A stretch of DNA of 64,000 bases from Glebionis coronaria. Its lineage: Eukaryota > Streptophyta > Magnoliopsida > Asterales > Asteraceae. The notes under the pieces are model-generated. The model ran no database searches. It had not been told where the DNA came from and saw only the letters and a program-made list of their open reading frames with translations. Of this stretch, positions 10,704 to 29,542 are shown in pieces. Every line of letters begins with the position of its first letter. The first letter of the stretch is position 1. The stretch spans positions 516,468,274-516,532,273 of the forward strand of contig CM046878.1 of NCBI GenBank assembly GCA_025667525.1, read 5' to 3'. Made by a program: the position numbers and the translations under genes.

Positions 10704-13700
10704 TGTGACAATCAGTCAATTTATGGTTAATATTTTATTCTCAGATGTTATTTAAAAACATTATTTTAATGTTATATTATGAACTCACTTATTTTTGGGA
10801 AGTAATTTGGATTTACGTCTTGAAGTAGCGTCGACTACGTCTAAACCGGAGGATTCTACGTTACGTGCTTACGTTTACATACACCGTTTTTGGTGACAGT
10901 CCGACATTTCAGAAAATAAATTTGTCCGTGAATATTATTTTGAGATTTTAAATTTGTGTTGGTTCATAAACTCACAAATTTACGAGAAGAGATTAGGACT
11001 TACGATTTTATTTTAACGTCCTTTACGACTAAACCGGAAACCTTAGGATTACGTATTTATGTTTTCGAACTCCGTTTTTGATGAGACAATTTTTATTGGA
11101 TTCGTTTTGTGCCGTTGATTCATAATTTATAAAAAAAAATTCGTAAAATGACCCGAGGGCACGCAAATCGAGGAAACTAGAATCGAAGGATACCCGTAAA
11201 TTAGTGGGATGAGACAAGATAAATCTTGCCCCACCCCACTCAATATGGACGGCCAAAGTAAGCCACCCATCACCCTTGGTGGCAAAATTTCACACTCCAT
11301 ATGGACACTTGTCCATTAAGCTTACACATTAAGCTAACTTACCTCAAAACCATCCAACACAAACCACTAGTACCATTTCCACTCATGTAAACAACACATT
11401 TTCTCTCATCCCACTCCACCATTGCCGTCCCATTTACACCTCCAAACCACCATGACTTGATCAATTTTAACCACAAACATATGTTATAATTAACATATGT
11501 TAATCTCTATTCAAAGAGATGAAGATTAGTGCAAGTTTTAACATTCAAGGAGGAGTTTCTATGGAGTATTAGGGCTGATTTTCCACAAGGTGTTCATGAA
11601 GAATGGTGGTCTTGAAGATGGTCTAGGTTATTCACAAGTTTCTCCATCAAAATCCATGTCCAAATCACAACCTACATCAACTTGGTGGTATAAAGATTAT
11701 CCTCCTCATCCTCTTGTTATTTTTGATTATGTAATCTTGTATTTCTTTCACTTATGTATATGTATATGATGATGAATGATGATTAAAAATATTGTGTGGG
11801 GATTTGGTGTTGATAAACATGCTTAAAAAGATGAAAAACTATAAGAAACAAGGTTAAAATCTTGCTTAATTTAGATGGTTGTATAAAACAGTAAAGAATC
11901 ATATGTTAAACTGGTAAAATGACTTGAATAGATTGATATACAGTAACCTATGGGTCTTGTACACATGTGAGAGTTGGCCATGCAATGGAATCATTGTAAT
12001 GAGTGAGATATGATCAAAACAAGTTTAGAGTACCAATCTGAGTTTACTGTTTTGGACGATTTTTAGAAAATACTTAGAGGATGATTCAACAGTAGCTATA
12101 AGTAAGTTAAATGGAGCAAATATCATGTAGTTTATGTCATAAAAATTTGAGCTTCTATCTCCATATATAACTCTAGATATGGCAGTTTTGGTGAACATGA
12201 AAATAAAAATCAGATTTTGGAAATTAAAGTATAATAGTATTATATAAGCACTCAAATAAAAATAGTATAAAATGTGAATTAAAACCTACTAACTTATATA
12301 ATACATTTATATAAATATGTATAAGGATAAATAAGTGGACATTTTATAAAAATGGTAACTTGTTAAGTTTTATAAGTTATAAAACTATCAATATGATTTT
12401 TACAACTTTTTCGGCTATTACCGTAAAATTAACGTTTTTGCTAAATAAAACTTAGACGGTTGGACCCGTCTAATGTGAACTTTATAAAACTCATATACTG
12501 ATATATAAACATATATAACAAGTGAAAACCAATAAAACCCGAACTATATAACATACGGACAATAACGGACTAAGTTAACGTTATTGGACTAATAATACAA
12601 CAAAATGGGCTAAAACACTTATAAACTTATTTATTGGGCTTAACCCATTTGGGCCCAACATGTAAAGTGTAAATACTGATAATAAAAATATGAAATGGAT
12701 TAATACAAGTTAAATAACTTATAATAAGTTTATTGGACCTAAAACACGTAAATAGGTAAAACTAGTAAACTAGTATAAAAGTTACCAATACGTAGACACT
12801 AAAATGAGTAAATGAGAATATGTAAACCCACTGGATCATCATTATATAAAATCATCATATGTATACATAATTGTTATTTTTATAAAGTTATTGGACATGA
12901 GTCTATGACGAGTATTATTTGTCTAGGTTTCCGTGATTGAAGCACGTACCGTACGTCCGAATTGCCGATAACCCGCCTTCCCACATCAACGTGAGTTCAT
13001 AGCCTCGCACTCTTTTAAATGTTTTTATGAAATGTTTTTTAAACCCGCGAGGGAGATAACATGTTAGTTTTTATAAAATAGGACACCATTTGTCCCGATT
13101 GTTTGTTTATTGATTTGGACCCGAATGATTGCATGACCCGATTGTATGAACCGATAAATGATTAAAGGACCCGATAGATGAAATAAAATGGATTATTAAA
13201 GTTAGGTTATGTCACTAAAAGTCCCATTAGCATGAATTGTGAACTACCGGGATTTGGTAGACGCTTATGCATATAATAGTACTATTTGGGGACAATCACC
13301 CCAGTTCGCGCCTTGACGGTTGATCCCCGTCGTGCCACTTTGATTGGTAAGCGAATTTATGTATGAGAAGATTTCCATAGCGTGACCTTTGTGACGACAC
13401 GCTAATTTAGATGGGCAAAGTGAGTATCGGGTTAGCAACCCGTTGTTTGGTTTAGTAAGGTAACAATGTCATGCGGCTTATAATAATCCAAATTAACGAA
13501 ATACTACTAGACGCACCGAATTACGATGTATTACCTGACTAGCAATACAGGGTCATACTATTGATATTATGTTCGTGTTTTGGTTTTTCATAACCATATT
13601 CATATAACGGTTTTTATTTAACTTTATACAACGTCATAAGACGTATTGTATGATGTTTTTACGACATTGGCTCGTATAATGATTTTTAAGGCAAATGCCT

Positions 13701-14147
13701 ATATTATGATTTTCGATAAGGATTTGTATAAAAATGACTTTGGCTATTTTATGGCCTATTACAATGATTTGTACGAAATGATTTTTGGTAATAATTTTAT
13801 ACCAAAGTTATACTGATGGAATTTATTAAACTCTATGAATTCACTCGGCGTTATCGCTGACCTTTTCTTTTAACATGTTTTATCTCACGTACTTGAAGGT
13901 AATTCACGGGAAGACAACAAGAATTCATGGCCCGCACCTAAATACTTATTTCCATTCAAATGCTTTGTAAAACCTGTATTAAATACAATGACTTGGGACC
14001 TATGTAAATTTGATATTTATGAATGGAAATGCTTTATTATTAAACGATGCGATTTTCAAGCGTTGTCTATGATGTGAGTAATGTACTATCCCGTAACACC
14101 AACTAGTCTTCCGCTGTATTGAATTGTATAAATTTGGGGGTGTTACA
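10704..14147 (+). repeat. Gypsy-B 5' LTR
   Basis: This 3444-bp LTR starts TGTGACAATC and ends GGGGGTGTTACA. It matches 19646-23083 along its whole length with scattered substitutions and a few small indels (for example a short deletion in the other copy near 21720). It contains no convincing ORF. Confidence 0.95.
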
Positions 14148-14150
14148 GTT

Positions 14151-14162
14151 TGGTGCCAGAGC
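14151..14162 (+). promoter_or_regulatory. Primer-binding site of Gypsy-B
   Basis: TGGTGCCAGAGC starts three bases after the LTR. It differs at two positions from TGGTATCAGAGC, the common plant initiator-Met tRNA site, which Gypsy-A carries unchanged. Confidence 0.7.
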
Positions 14163-14345
14163 TCTCGTTATAGAGAACGAAAGATTTTTAAAACCAAGCT
14201 TTTGAATAAAACATTTCAAAATCTTTTAACTATAAACATTTTTCTAAAAATGTCTAAAAATCTTTTGACTATAACGGTGCCGAAGAATTCCCGAGTTACC
14301 GACAAGGCCAGACCGAGAAGTGTTATTTTAATATATATAGCATGG

Positions 14346-19629
<5,284 letters not shown>

Positions 19630-19645
19630 GTTTAGGGGTAAATGC
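19630..19645 (+). promoter_or_regulatory. Polypurine tract of Gypsy-B
   Basis: GTTTAGGGGTAAATGC lies directly upstream of the 3' LTR start TGTGACAATC. The purine run is interrupted by one T. Confidence 0.65.
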
Positions 19646-22600
19646 TGTGACAATCCGTCAATTTATGGTTAATATTTTATTCTCATATATTATTTAAAAA
19701 CGTTCTTTTAATGTTATATTATGAACTCACTTATTTTTGGGAAGTAATTTGGATTTACGTCTTGAAGTAGCGTCGACTACGTCTAAACCGGAGGATTCTA
19801 CGTTACGTGCTTACGTTTACATACACCGTTTTTGGTGACAGTCCGACATTTCAGAAAATAAATTTGTCCGTGAATATTATTTTGAGATTTTAAATTTGTG
19901 TTGGTTCATAAACTCACAAATTTACGAGAAGAGATTAGGACTTACGATTTTATTTTAACGTCCTTTACGACTAAACCGGAAACCTTAGGATTACGTATTT
20001 ACGTTTTCGAACTCCGTTTTTTATGAGACAATTTTTATTCGATTCGTTTTGTGCCGTTTATTCATAATTTATAAAAATGTTTTTCGTAAAACGACCCGAG
20101 GGCACGCAAATCGAGGAAACTAGAATCGAGGGATACCCATAAATTAGTGGGATGAGACAAGATAAATCTTGCCCCACCCCACTCAATATGGACGGCCAAA
20201 GTAAGCCACCCAACACCCTTGGTGGCAAAATTTCACACTCCATATGGACACTTGTCCATTAAGCTTACAAATTAAGCTAACTTACCTCAAAACCATCCAA
20301 CACAAACCACTAGTACCATTTCCACTCATGCAAACAACACATTTTCTCTCATCCCACTCCACCATTGCCGTCCCATTTACACCTCCAAACCACCATCACT
20401 TGATCAATTTTAACCACAAACATATGTTATAATTAACATATGTTAATCTCCATTCAAAGAGATGAAGATTAGTGCAAGTTTTAACATTCAAGGAGGAGTT
20501 TCTATGGAGTATTAGGGCTGATTTTCCACAAGGTGTTCATGAAGAATGGTGGTCTTGAAGATGGCCTTGGTTATTCACAAGTTTCTCCATCAAAATCCAT
20601 GTCCAAATCACAACCTACATCAACTTGGTGGTATAAAGATTGTCCTCCTCATCCTCTTGTTATTTTTGATTATGTAATCTTGTATTTCTTTCACTTATGT
20701 ATATGTATATGATGATGAATGACGATTAAAAATATTGTGTGGGGATTTGGTGTTGATAAACATGCTTAAAAAGATGAAAAACTATAAGAAACAAGGTTAA
20801 AATCTTGCTTAATTTAGATGGTTGTATAAAACAGTAAAGAATCATATGTTAAACTGGTAAAATGACTTGAATAGATTGATATACAGTAAGCTATGGGTCT
20901 TGTACACATGTGAGAGTTGTCCATGCAATGGAATCATTGTAATGAGTGAGATATGATCAAAACAAGTTTAGAGTACCAATCTGAGTTCACTGTTTTGGAT
21001 GATTTTTAGAAACTACTTAGAGGATGATTCAACAGTAGCTATAGTGGAGTTAAATGGAGAATATATCATTTAGTTTATGTCATAAAAATTTGAGCCTCTA
21101 TCTCCATATATAACTCTAGATATGGCAGTTTTGGTGAACATGAAAATAAAAATCAGATTTTGGAAATTAAAGTATAATAGTATTATATAAGCACTCAAAT
21201 AAAAATAGTATAAAATGTGAAATAAAACCCACTAACTTATATAATACATTTATACAAATATGTATAAGGATAAATAAGTGGACATTTTATAAAAATGGTA
21301 ACTTGTTAAGTTTTATAAGTTATAAAAATTTCAATATGATTTTTACGACTTTTTCGGCTATTACCGTAAAATTAACGTTTTTGCTAAATAAAACTTAGAC
21401 GGTTGGACCCGTCTAATGTGAACTTTATAAAACTCATATACTGATATATAAACATATATAACAAGTAAAAACCAATAAAACCCGAACTATATAACATACG
21501 CACACTAACGGACTAAGTTAACGTTATTGGACTAATAATACAACAAAATGGGCTAAAACACTTATAAACTTATTTATTGGGCTTAACCCATTTGGGCCCA
21601 ACATGTAAAGTGTAAATACTGATAATAAAAGTATGAAATGGATTAATACAAGTTAAAGAACTTATAATAAGTTTATTGGACCTAAAACACGTAAATAGGT
21701 AAAACTAGTAAACTAGTATAAAATACGTAGACACTAAAATGAGTAAATGAGAATATGTAAACCCACTGGATCATCATATATATAAAATCATCATATGTAT
21801 ACATAATTTTTATTTTTATAAAGTCATTGGACATGAGTCTAAGACGAGTATTATTTGTCTAGGTTTCCGTGATTGAAGCACGTACCGTACGTCCGAATTG
21901 CCGATAACCCGCCTTCCCACATCAACGTGAGTTCATAGCCTCGCACTCTTTTAAATGTTTTTATGAAATGTTTTATAAACTCGCGAGGGAGATAACATGT
22001 CAGTTTTTATAAAATAGGACACCATTTGTCCCGATTGTTTGTTTATTGATTTGGACCCGAATGATTGCATGACCCGATTGTATGACCCGATAAATGATTA
22101 AAGGACCCGATAGATGAAATAAAATGGATTATTAAAGTTAGGTTATGTCAATAAAAGTCCCATTAGCATGAATTATGAACTACCGGGATTTGGTAGACGC
22201 TTATGCATATAATAGTACTATTTGGGGACGATCACCCCAGTTCGCGCCTTGACGGTTGATCCTCGTCGTGCCACATTGATTGGTAAGCGAATTTATGTAT
22301 GAGAAGATTTCCATAGCGTGACCTTTGTGACAACATGCTAATTTAGATGGGCAAATTGAGTATCGGGTTAGCTACCCGTTGTTTGGTTTAGTAAGGTAAC
22401 AATGTCATGCGGCTTATAATAATCCAAATTAACGAAATACTACTAGACGCACCGAATTACGATGTATTGCCTGACTAGCAATACAGGGTCATACTATTGA
22501 TATTATGTTCGTGTTTTGGTTTTTCATAACCATATTCATATAACGGTTTTTATTTAACTTTATACAACGTCATAAGACGTATTGTATGATGTTTTTACGA

Positions 22601-23083
22601 CATTGGCTCGTGTAATGATTTTTAAGGCAAATGCCTATATTATGATTTTCGATAAGGATTTGTATAAAAATGACTTTGGCTATTTTATGGCCTATTACAA
22701 TGATTTGTACGAAATGATTTTTGGTAATAATTTTATACCAAAGTTATACTGATGGAATTTATTAAACTCTATGAATTCACTCGGCGTTATCGCTGACCTT
22801 TTCTTTTAACATGTTTTATCTCAGGTACTTGAAGGTAATTCTCGGGAAGACAACAAGAATTCATGGCCCGCACCTAAATACTTATTTCCATTCAAATGCT
22901 TTGTAAAACCTGTATTAAATACAATGACTTGGGACCTATGTAAATTTGATATTTATGAATGGAAATGCTTTATTATTAAACGACGCGATTTTCAAGCGTT
23001 GTCTATGATGTGAGTAATGTACTATCCCGTAACACCAACTAGTCTTCCGCTGTATTGAATTGTATAAATTTGGGGGTGTTACA
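19646..23083 (+). repeat. Gypsy-B 3' LTR
   Basis: This 3438-bp LTR starts TGTGACAATC and ends GGGTGTTACA. It matches the 5' LTR at 10704-14147. It is followed by TGAGC and the resumed Gypsy-A LTR. Confidence 0.95.
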
Positions 23084-26000
23084 TGAGCTCTATAAATGCA
23101 ACCTATCATGATGCTTGACTTCATGCACATCACTACCTGCTTCAGTTACCTGAGAAAACATGCTTAGAAAGTCAACATAAAGTTGGTGAATTCATAGGTT
23201 TAATTAAAATAAGTTTGGACATTAAATATTCCCGGAAGTAGTAATGCACAAAGCATCAATACTTAAAAGTAATTACATTTCCATATTGCCCGAAACTGAA
23301 ACTTGACAGTTAAGTCCTTAACAGATAAGGACCCTTCGCCTTATCTTGATCAAGGCACCCATAACAAAAATAAGTGCTGACATGTGAAACATCTGTTGTC
23401 CCGGCCGAGGCACAGTGAGCATGACTCACCCAAATGGGGACGGTCAATCCCAAATAGATCTATTTATAACCTTCAGGTAATTCAATAATTCTAACAGTTT
23501 CGGATGCACGGGTCATGCGGGTTCATCTACAATAGGCAATGTAATCAAAAGTTTCACAGTTCAATCCATGTCCATAAAATCAAATATGTTGCATGTTTTC
23601 TTCCGCATTAAAAGGTTTAAAAGTTTGTCAATATATAAAGTGGGGCCATGAACTCACCTCAGTAGTACAACAATAAGTGGGTGAATAAATCTGATAGGGA
23701 TGCTCACGATACAATCAACGACCTAAATAATTATAAGGTCTTAGTAAATGCATAACATAATGCATAAAAGTTCCAGAATAAATCTGTACATGCTTAAACT
23801 GGTTTTGACTATTTAATTACAATACTTGTAATTTGTTCGTCGTAGTACAGGTTCTAATAGTATTTATTTTAGGTATAAAATAAATAGTAAGATTTAATTA
23901 ATTAATTCATTTAATTAATATTTTGTACTTACGTTGTTTATAAAACACTTTAAATATTTACATAGGATAGTTCTATGCACATTTAAAGTGATAGGAAATA
24001 AATATAATTAATATATTTATTTTATAATTTAATCATTTTCAATTTATATTCAATATATAAATAAGGTTTATAAATGTATAACGTTTTATTTAAAATCTAT
24101 GTTTATGCAAGATTTATATTTATTAAGTTATAGGTTTGGAAAAATAACAATCGTTACGTTTAAATAAAGGTTTCAAATGTATAAGATTTTAAGGTTCGTA
24201 ATACTTGTACAAAAATACGTTTTAGTCCTTTTAATTAAATAAATACTCGCGATTAATTTACTTTTATACCCTAGGGTTTCCAAATCTTTTAATAATTACA
24301 GTTTTGGTCCCTCCCTAGTTACACGTGTAACTAGGGTTTCTTTCAGTTTCATAAAGTGTCAATTTTGGTCCTTATAGTATGCGGCCTATTTTAGGGCTTA
24401 TTAAAGTTTCACCTATTGCCAGTTTTAGTCCTTATAGTTTCGGCTAATAATTAAGTTTATTACAAGTTACATTATTTCCCCCTAAGGCTTGTATAGGTTT
24501 CGGCAATTGGCAAGTTTAGTCCCTAGGGTTACTTAGGGTTTTATTAAGTTTAGTATCTTGACACATTTGGTCCCTAATGTTTATCTTAGGTCTCGGCTTG
24601 TGTCCAAAACAATCCCTAGGTTTTCTAAAGTTTACACAACTTACCCTAATATTTTATTAATCTCTTTTAAGTCCTTTTTAACCCTATAAAGTTTCGGATA
24701 TGTTCAAAACACACCCTTAAACTCTCGGCAATAATTAAAAAGTGATCCAAAGTTTATGTTTTTGCAAAATAAGTTTCCACACTTATTTATTTAGATCCCT
24801 TTGACTTTGTAATTTTATAAATCCAACCCAAAAGTTTATACTTGTTATATTTAATCCAAAAATTTAGTAGATCTATTATTTAAATCCAAAATAATTATAG
24901 ATTTATATTTTTAACATGAAACATTATAAAATCATATTTTTGACCCTAAAGTTTTATAAAAACATTTATTTAATGAAAATGATTATTTATCTAGGCAAAG
25001 TATTATAGTGAGCTTAAACTAATCTTATGAGGCCTAATAGTGATCTTAACATTTTAAGACACCTAAAAACATAAATCTAATGTTTCTAGTTATATCTAAA
25101 CATTACAAGATTACTCAAAATAATAATATGAGCTTAATAGCTCACGTCCAAAATACATGCATGGTTAGGTTTTCATGATTTTTCAAGTTAAACAAGATCA
25201 TGTTGATGTGTTCTTCAAGGTTGACAAGTTTTTACATCATGTTATGTTATATATAAAATTAAGCCGTGAGTTTCACTTAGGTTTTTAGGGTTTCTATACT
25301 TGTTTAAAAGTTAACTTTACCAAAAATAAACATGTACATATTAATATATATCAAGGTAATGTATTAGAATAGATAGGTTTTAACTTGGACTTACTTGTTT
25401 CGATAGGTTTAGGAATGATATGAGAATGAGTAGAAACAAGTGACAAGCTTTCAACAATGGAGGTCTAGGAGATCAAAAGTATGTCGTGGGCTTCACAAAG
25501 CTTCTAGGGTACTTGTTCTTGCTTCAAGGATCAAGGTTTCTTGTAGGATGAGCTTATGTTTAATCTTTATGTAGTAGAAGACATAGTATAGGAGTAGTAG
25601 TTAAAGTTGAAGGTTTGAAAATTGTGGTTGATGGTGTTTTAGCCGTAGGTTGAGAAGGAAAGAGTGAAGATGATGGTGTTGGTTTTTCAAATGAATTATG
25701 TTGTGTGTAGGTAGTGTGTGTCTCGGCTAATATCAAGGAGAGAGAGTGAATCAAGAAAATCTATGTACCATGTCCTTCATATCTAGCATGTATCTTGATG
25801 GGATACACTTGGATTTTGGTTGGTTCATTTCCACATGTGGCAAAAACTAGCAAGTCTCTTCATTTCCTTCTTTTGGTTCCATCCGCGGGTTTTGGAAAGT
25901 CAATGGAGAACAAAAATGACATGTATAGTGAAATGTATGGAGTGTGTAAGTGTATAAGCATGGAGGGTGTAAGTAAAGTAGGGTTATGCATGCATTAGCA

Positions 26001-26644
26001 TAGGGTGTTAGTGGAGTGATATGATTACACTAGAATACTTGTAGCTAGTTAATCAAATGATGGTAGTGTATGCATGCATACATACACACGTTTTATTTTA
26101 TGCATGGGGAGGGTTTTTGATAAATTTTGTCAAGTGTGGTATGATAATAATAGCCCTTGTATTTTATTATAGGTACTTGTTGTGTTGTAGGTATTTTTGT
26201 TGAAGCTTTTAGGTAACTTAGTGAAAGTGTATATTAAATACATTACTAGAATTAATTTACTTGAATAAAGTAAATAAGTGACAATGTAAAATAGTATACA
26301 TTGTTTTTAAAGTGTTTAGGTATTTATTCCTTTTAATTAATATATGTAAATATATACATATAAAATAATTTAAGTACTTAATAAATAAATTAAGTAAGGT
26401 TACAGTTTATCTCAAAATATGTACTGAGGTGATGAATTTCATTATTCAATCAAGTGGCCAGTCAGTTGCCAGAGTAGTCAATAAATGACTAAAGGTTCAT
26501 ATAAATGTAAAATAAATATGAAAGGTAGTATGAAAATAGGTATATGATAATTAATAAGTCATATAAAAGTGAAATTATATAAATTCCAAATATAAATAGT
26601 ACTACAGTTGACAAAGTCAATAAGGTAAAATCAGAGGTTTTACA
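23084..26644 (-). repeat. Gypsy-A 3' LTR, right fragment
   Basis: The A LTR resumes with TGAGCTCTATAAATG and matches the right LTR (33002-34814) up to about 24880. It then continues alone to TACA at 26644, because the other copy is interrupted by Athila-C at that point. The part at 24881-26644 is the U3 side on the element's own strand. Small open frames here (near 25560 and 25795) show no family resemblance. Confidence 0.93.
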
Positions 26645-26662
26645 GCACCATCCCGTTATTTT
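26645..26662 (-). promoter_or_regulatory. Polypurine-like tract of Gypsy-A
   Basis: On the minus strand AAAATAACGGGATGGTGC lies directly before the LTR start TGTAAAACC. It is a purine-rich but imperfect tract at the expected place. Confidence 0.6.
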
Positions 26663-26697
26663 AGCTTTGTCCTCAAAGCTTAAGATGAAGCTATTGG

Positions 26698-29542
26698 TCA
26701 GGTGAACAAGTGTGGATACTTGGTCTTGAACGAGTCTTCTCGTTCCCAAGTGAACTCAGGGCCTCTCCTAGAGTTCCAACGTACTTTGACCAGCGGGATG
26801 CGACTGCGTTTCAACTTCTTAACTATCCTCTCCATGATTTCCACTGGTTCTTCTACAAACTGGAGTTTGTCGTCAATTTGAACTCCTTCCAATGGCATAT
26901 CCAGTGGTTCTTCAGCATAGCACTTCTTCAGGTTAGAAACATGAAAGGTAGAGTGTACCCGACTCAGTTGCTGGGGCAACTCTAAACGATAAGCTACTTC
27001 CCCGATCCTGGCTATTACTTTAAAAGGGCCGACATAACGTGGATTTAGTTTTGCACGTTTGCCAAAACGTACAACACCCTTCCAGGGTGAGACCTTGAGC
27101 ATAACACGGTCACCTACTTCAAATTGCATAGGTTTGCGTTTCACGTCCGCGTAGCTCTTTTGTCGATCGCGAGCAGCTTGAATCCTTTGCTTGATGAGGA
27201 CGATCTTGTCAGTAGTCTCCTGGATTAACTCTGGTCCAGTGAGCTGAAATTCACCTACTTCTGCCCAGCACACAGGCGAACAACATTTGCGACCGTACAG
27301 TGCTTCAAAAGGGGCAGCCTTAACACTGGCATGATAACTGTTGTTGTAGGAGAATTCCACTAAAGGAATATGGTCAACACATCCATTTCCAAAATCAATC
27401 ACACATGCTCGTAGCATGTCCTCTAGAGTCTGGATGGTTCATTCACTTTGACCATCAGTCTGTGGATGATAAGCAGTGCTCATATCCAAATTGGTACCTA
27501 AGGCTCGTTGGAAAGCCCTCCAAAAGTTTGACGTGAACCTACCATCTCGATCACATATTATCGACACTGGTATTCCATGTTTGGTCACAATCTCCTTCAG
27601 GTACGTCTTTGCTAGTTTGACAAGGGAATCGTTCTCCCTAATTGGTAGGAAATGAGCGGACTTGGTGAGTCGATCGACGATTACCCAGATGGTATCGTAA
27701 CCGTGAGATGACTTTGGGAGTTTGGTAACAAAGTCAATAGTGATGTTGTCCCATTTCCATTCCGTTATCTTGGGTTGTACAAGTAAACCCGATGGTCTCT
27801 GATGTTCAGTTTTGACACGAGCACAGGTCAAACATTTCTGAACGTAGGTGGCAATGTTGGCATTCATATTCAGCCACCAATATAACTTCTTCATATCCTG
27901 ATACATCTTTTCAGATCCAGGATGTATAGAATATTTAGACTTATGAGATTCGTGCATGATCACGTTCCTCAAATCTCCATAACAAGGTAACCAACTTCGT
28001 CCGTGAAGGCATAGGGTTCCGTCTGCTCTAGGTACTAACTTTTCTTTGCTAAGATCAGTTCTGAGCATTCCCCCGACATCTTCCTTCAAGAGGTTTTTAG
28101 GCAATTGGGCTTGAGTCTAAGCTTCCAAAATCTGTTTGGGTAGATCCAAACTGATTGTCATCACCAATGCCCGAACTCTCATAGGAGGGTCCGTTTCCTT
28201 ACGACTTAAAGCATCAACAACCACGTTTGCTTTACCCGGGTGGTATTTGATCTCGCAGTCGTAGTCACTCAGTAACTCAATCCAACGGCGTTGTCTCATG
28301 TTCAACTCCTTCTGATCCAATATGTGTTTCAAACTTTTGTGGTCAGTATGTACTATGCACTTTGTTCCGTATAGGTAATGTCTCCAGATTTTGAGAGCAA
28401 AAACTACGGATCCAAGTTCTAGATCGTGAGTGGTGCAATTCTTCTCATGCTTCTTCAATTGTCTTGAAGCGTAGGCGATCACTTTCATCCTCTGCATCAA
28501 TACGGCACCTAAGCCTTTGTGTGAGGCATCACAGTATACAACGAAATCATCGTTGCCTTCAGGCAAGGCCAGTATGGGTGCACTGCATAACTTCTGCTTG
28601 ATCAGTTGGAAAGCTGATTCTTCCTTCTCTCCCCACTCGAACTTTATTCCCTTCTGTGTGAGTTTGGTCATCGGTTTGGCTATCTTGGAAAAATCTTCAA
28701 TGAATCTATGGTAGTATCCGGCAAGGCCTAGAAATTGGCGGATCTCCGTCCGTGATTTAGGAGATACCCAATCCTTGACAGATTCGACCTTTGCTGGATC
28801 CACATGAATACTGTCACAATCGATGACATGACCAAGGAATTGCACTCTAGAAATCCAAAATTCACATTTAGAGAACTTAGCATAGAGCTGCTCCTCCTTG
28901 AGCACCTTTAGTACTTCTGCAAGATGTTCCCCATGTTCATGTTCGTTCTTGGAATAAATGAGTATGTCGTCAATGAAAACTATCACGAATTTATCCAGGT
29001 AAGGTCTGCACACACGGTTCATAAGGTCCATGAAAATAGCTGGTGCATTGGTCAACCCAAATGGCATAACCTGGAATTCGTAATGGCCGTAACGGGTTCT
29101 AAAAGCTGTCTTTGGAATATCTTCCTCCCTGACTCGTAGTTGATGGTATCCAGATCTCAAGTCAATCTTGGAATACACACTTGACCCTTGCAGTTGGTCA
29201 AATAGGTCGTCAATGCGAGGAAGCGGATAACGATTCTTCACAGTTAACTTGTTCAGCTCTCCGTAATCGATGCACATTCGAAAAGAACCATCTTTCTTCA
29301 TGACAAAATAACACAGGAGCTCCCCATGGTGAGGAACTGGGTCGAATGAATCCTTTGTCAGATAGTTCTTGAAGTTGTTCGGCTAGTTCTTTCATTTCTG
29401 ATGGTGCCAACCGGTATGGAGCTTTAACTACAGGTGCTGCTCCGGGAACCAAATCAATTTGAAATTCCACTTGTGGAGTCGGTGGTAAGCCTGACAACTC
29501 ATCAGGAAAGACTTCTGAAAAATCTCGGACAATGGGTACGTC
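26698..29542 (-). pseudogene. pol: Gypsy-A pol: RT, RNase H, integrase, chromodomain; broken
   Basis: This encodes the replication and integration enzymes of a chromovirus. On the minus strand in order: RT with GYHQLRV and [10 protein letters not shown] (about 28985-28950); RNase H with [15 protein letters not shown] (about 28550-28500); integrase with an N-terminal zinc finger (CLTC near 27830) and core D-D-E residues in [15 protein letters not shown] and DGQSE; a C-terminal chromodomain with [18 protein letters not shown] (about 26805-26750). Chromodomains can direct insertion to chromatin marks. Lesions: one-base frameshift near 29303-29310 before the [12 protein letters not shown] motif; TAG at 28117-28119; TGA at 27439-27441 (where family members have Arg). 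All other parts are in one frame. Confidence 0.92.

Noticed and set aside
25560..25998. Small frames in the Gypsy-A LTR as host genes
   Set aside because: They are short, without recognisable domains, and lie inside an LTR.
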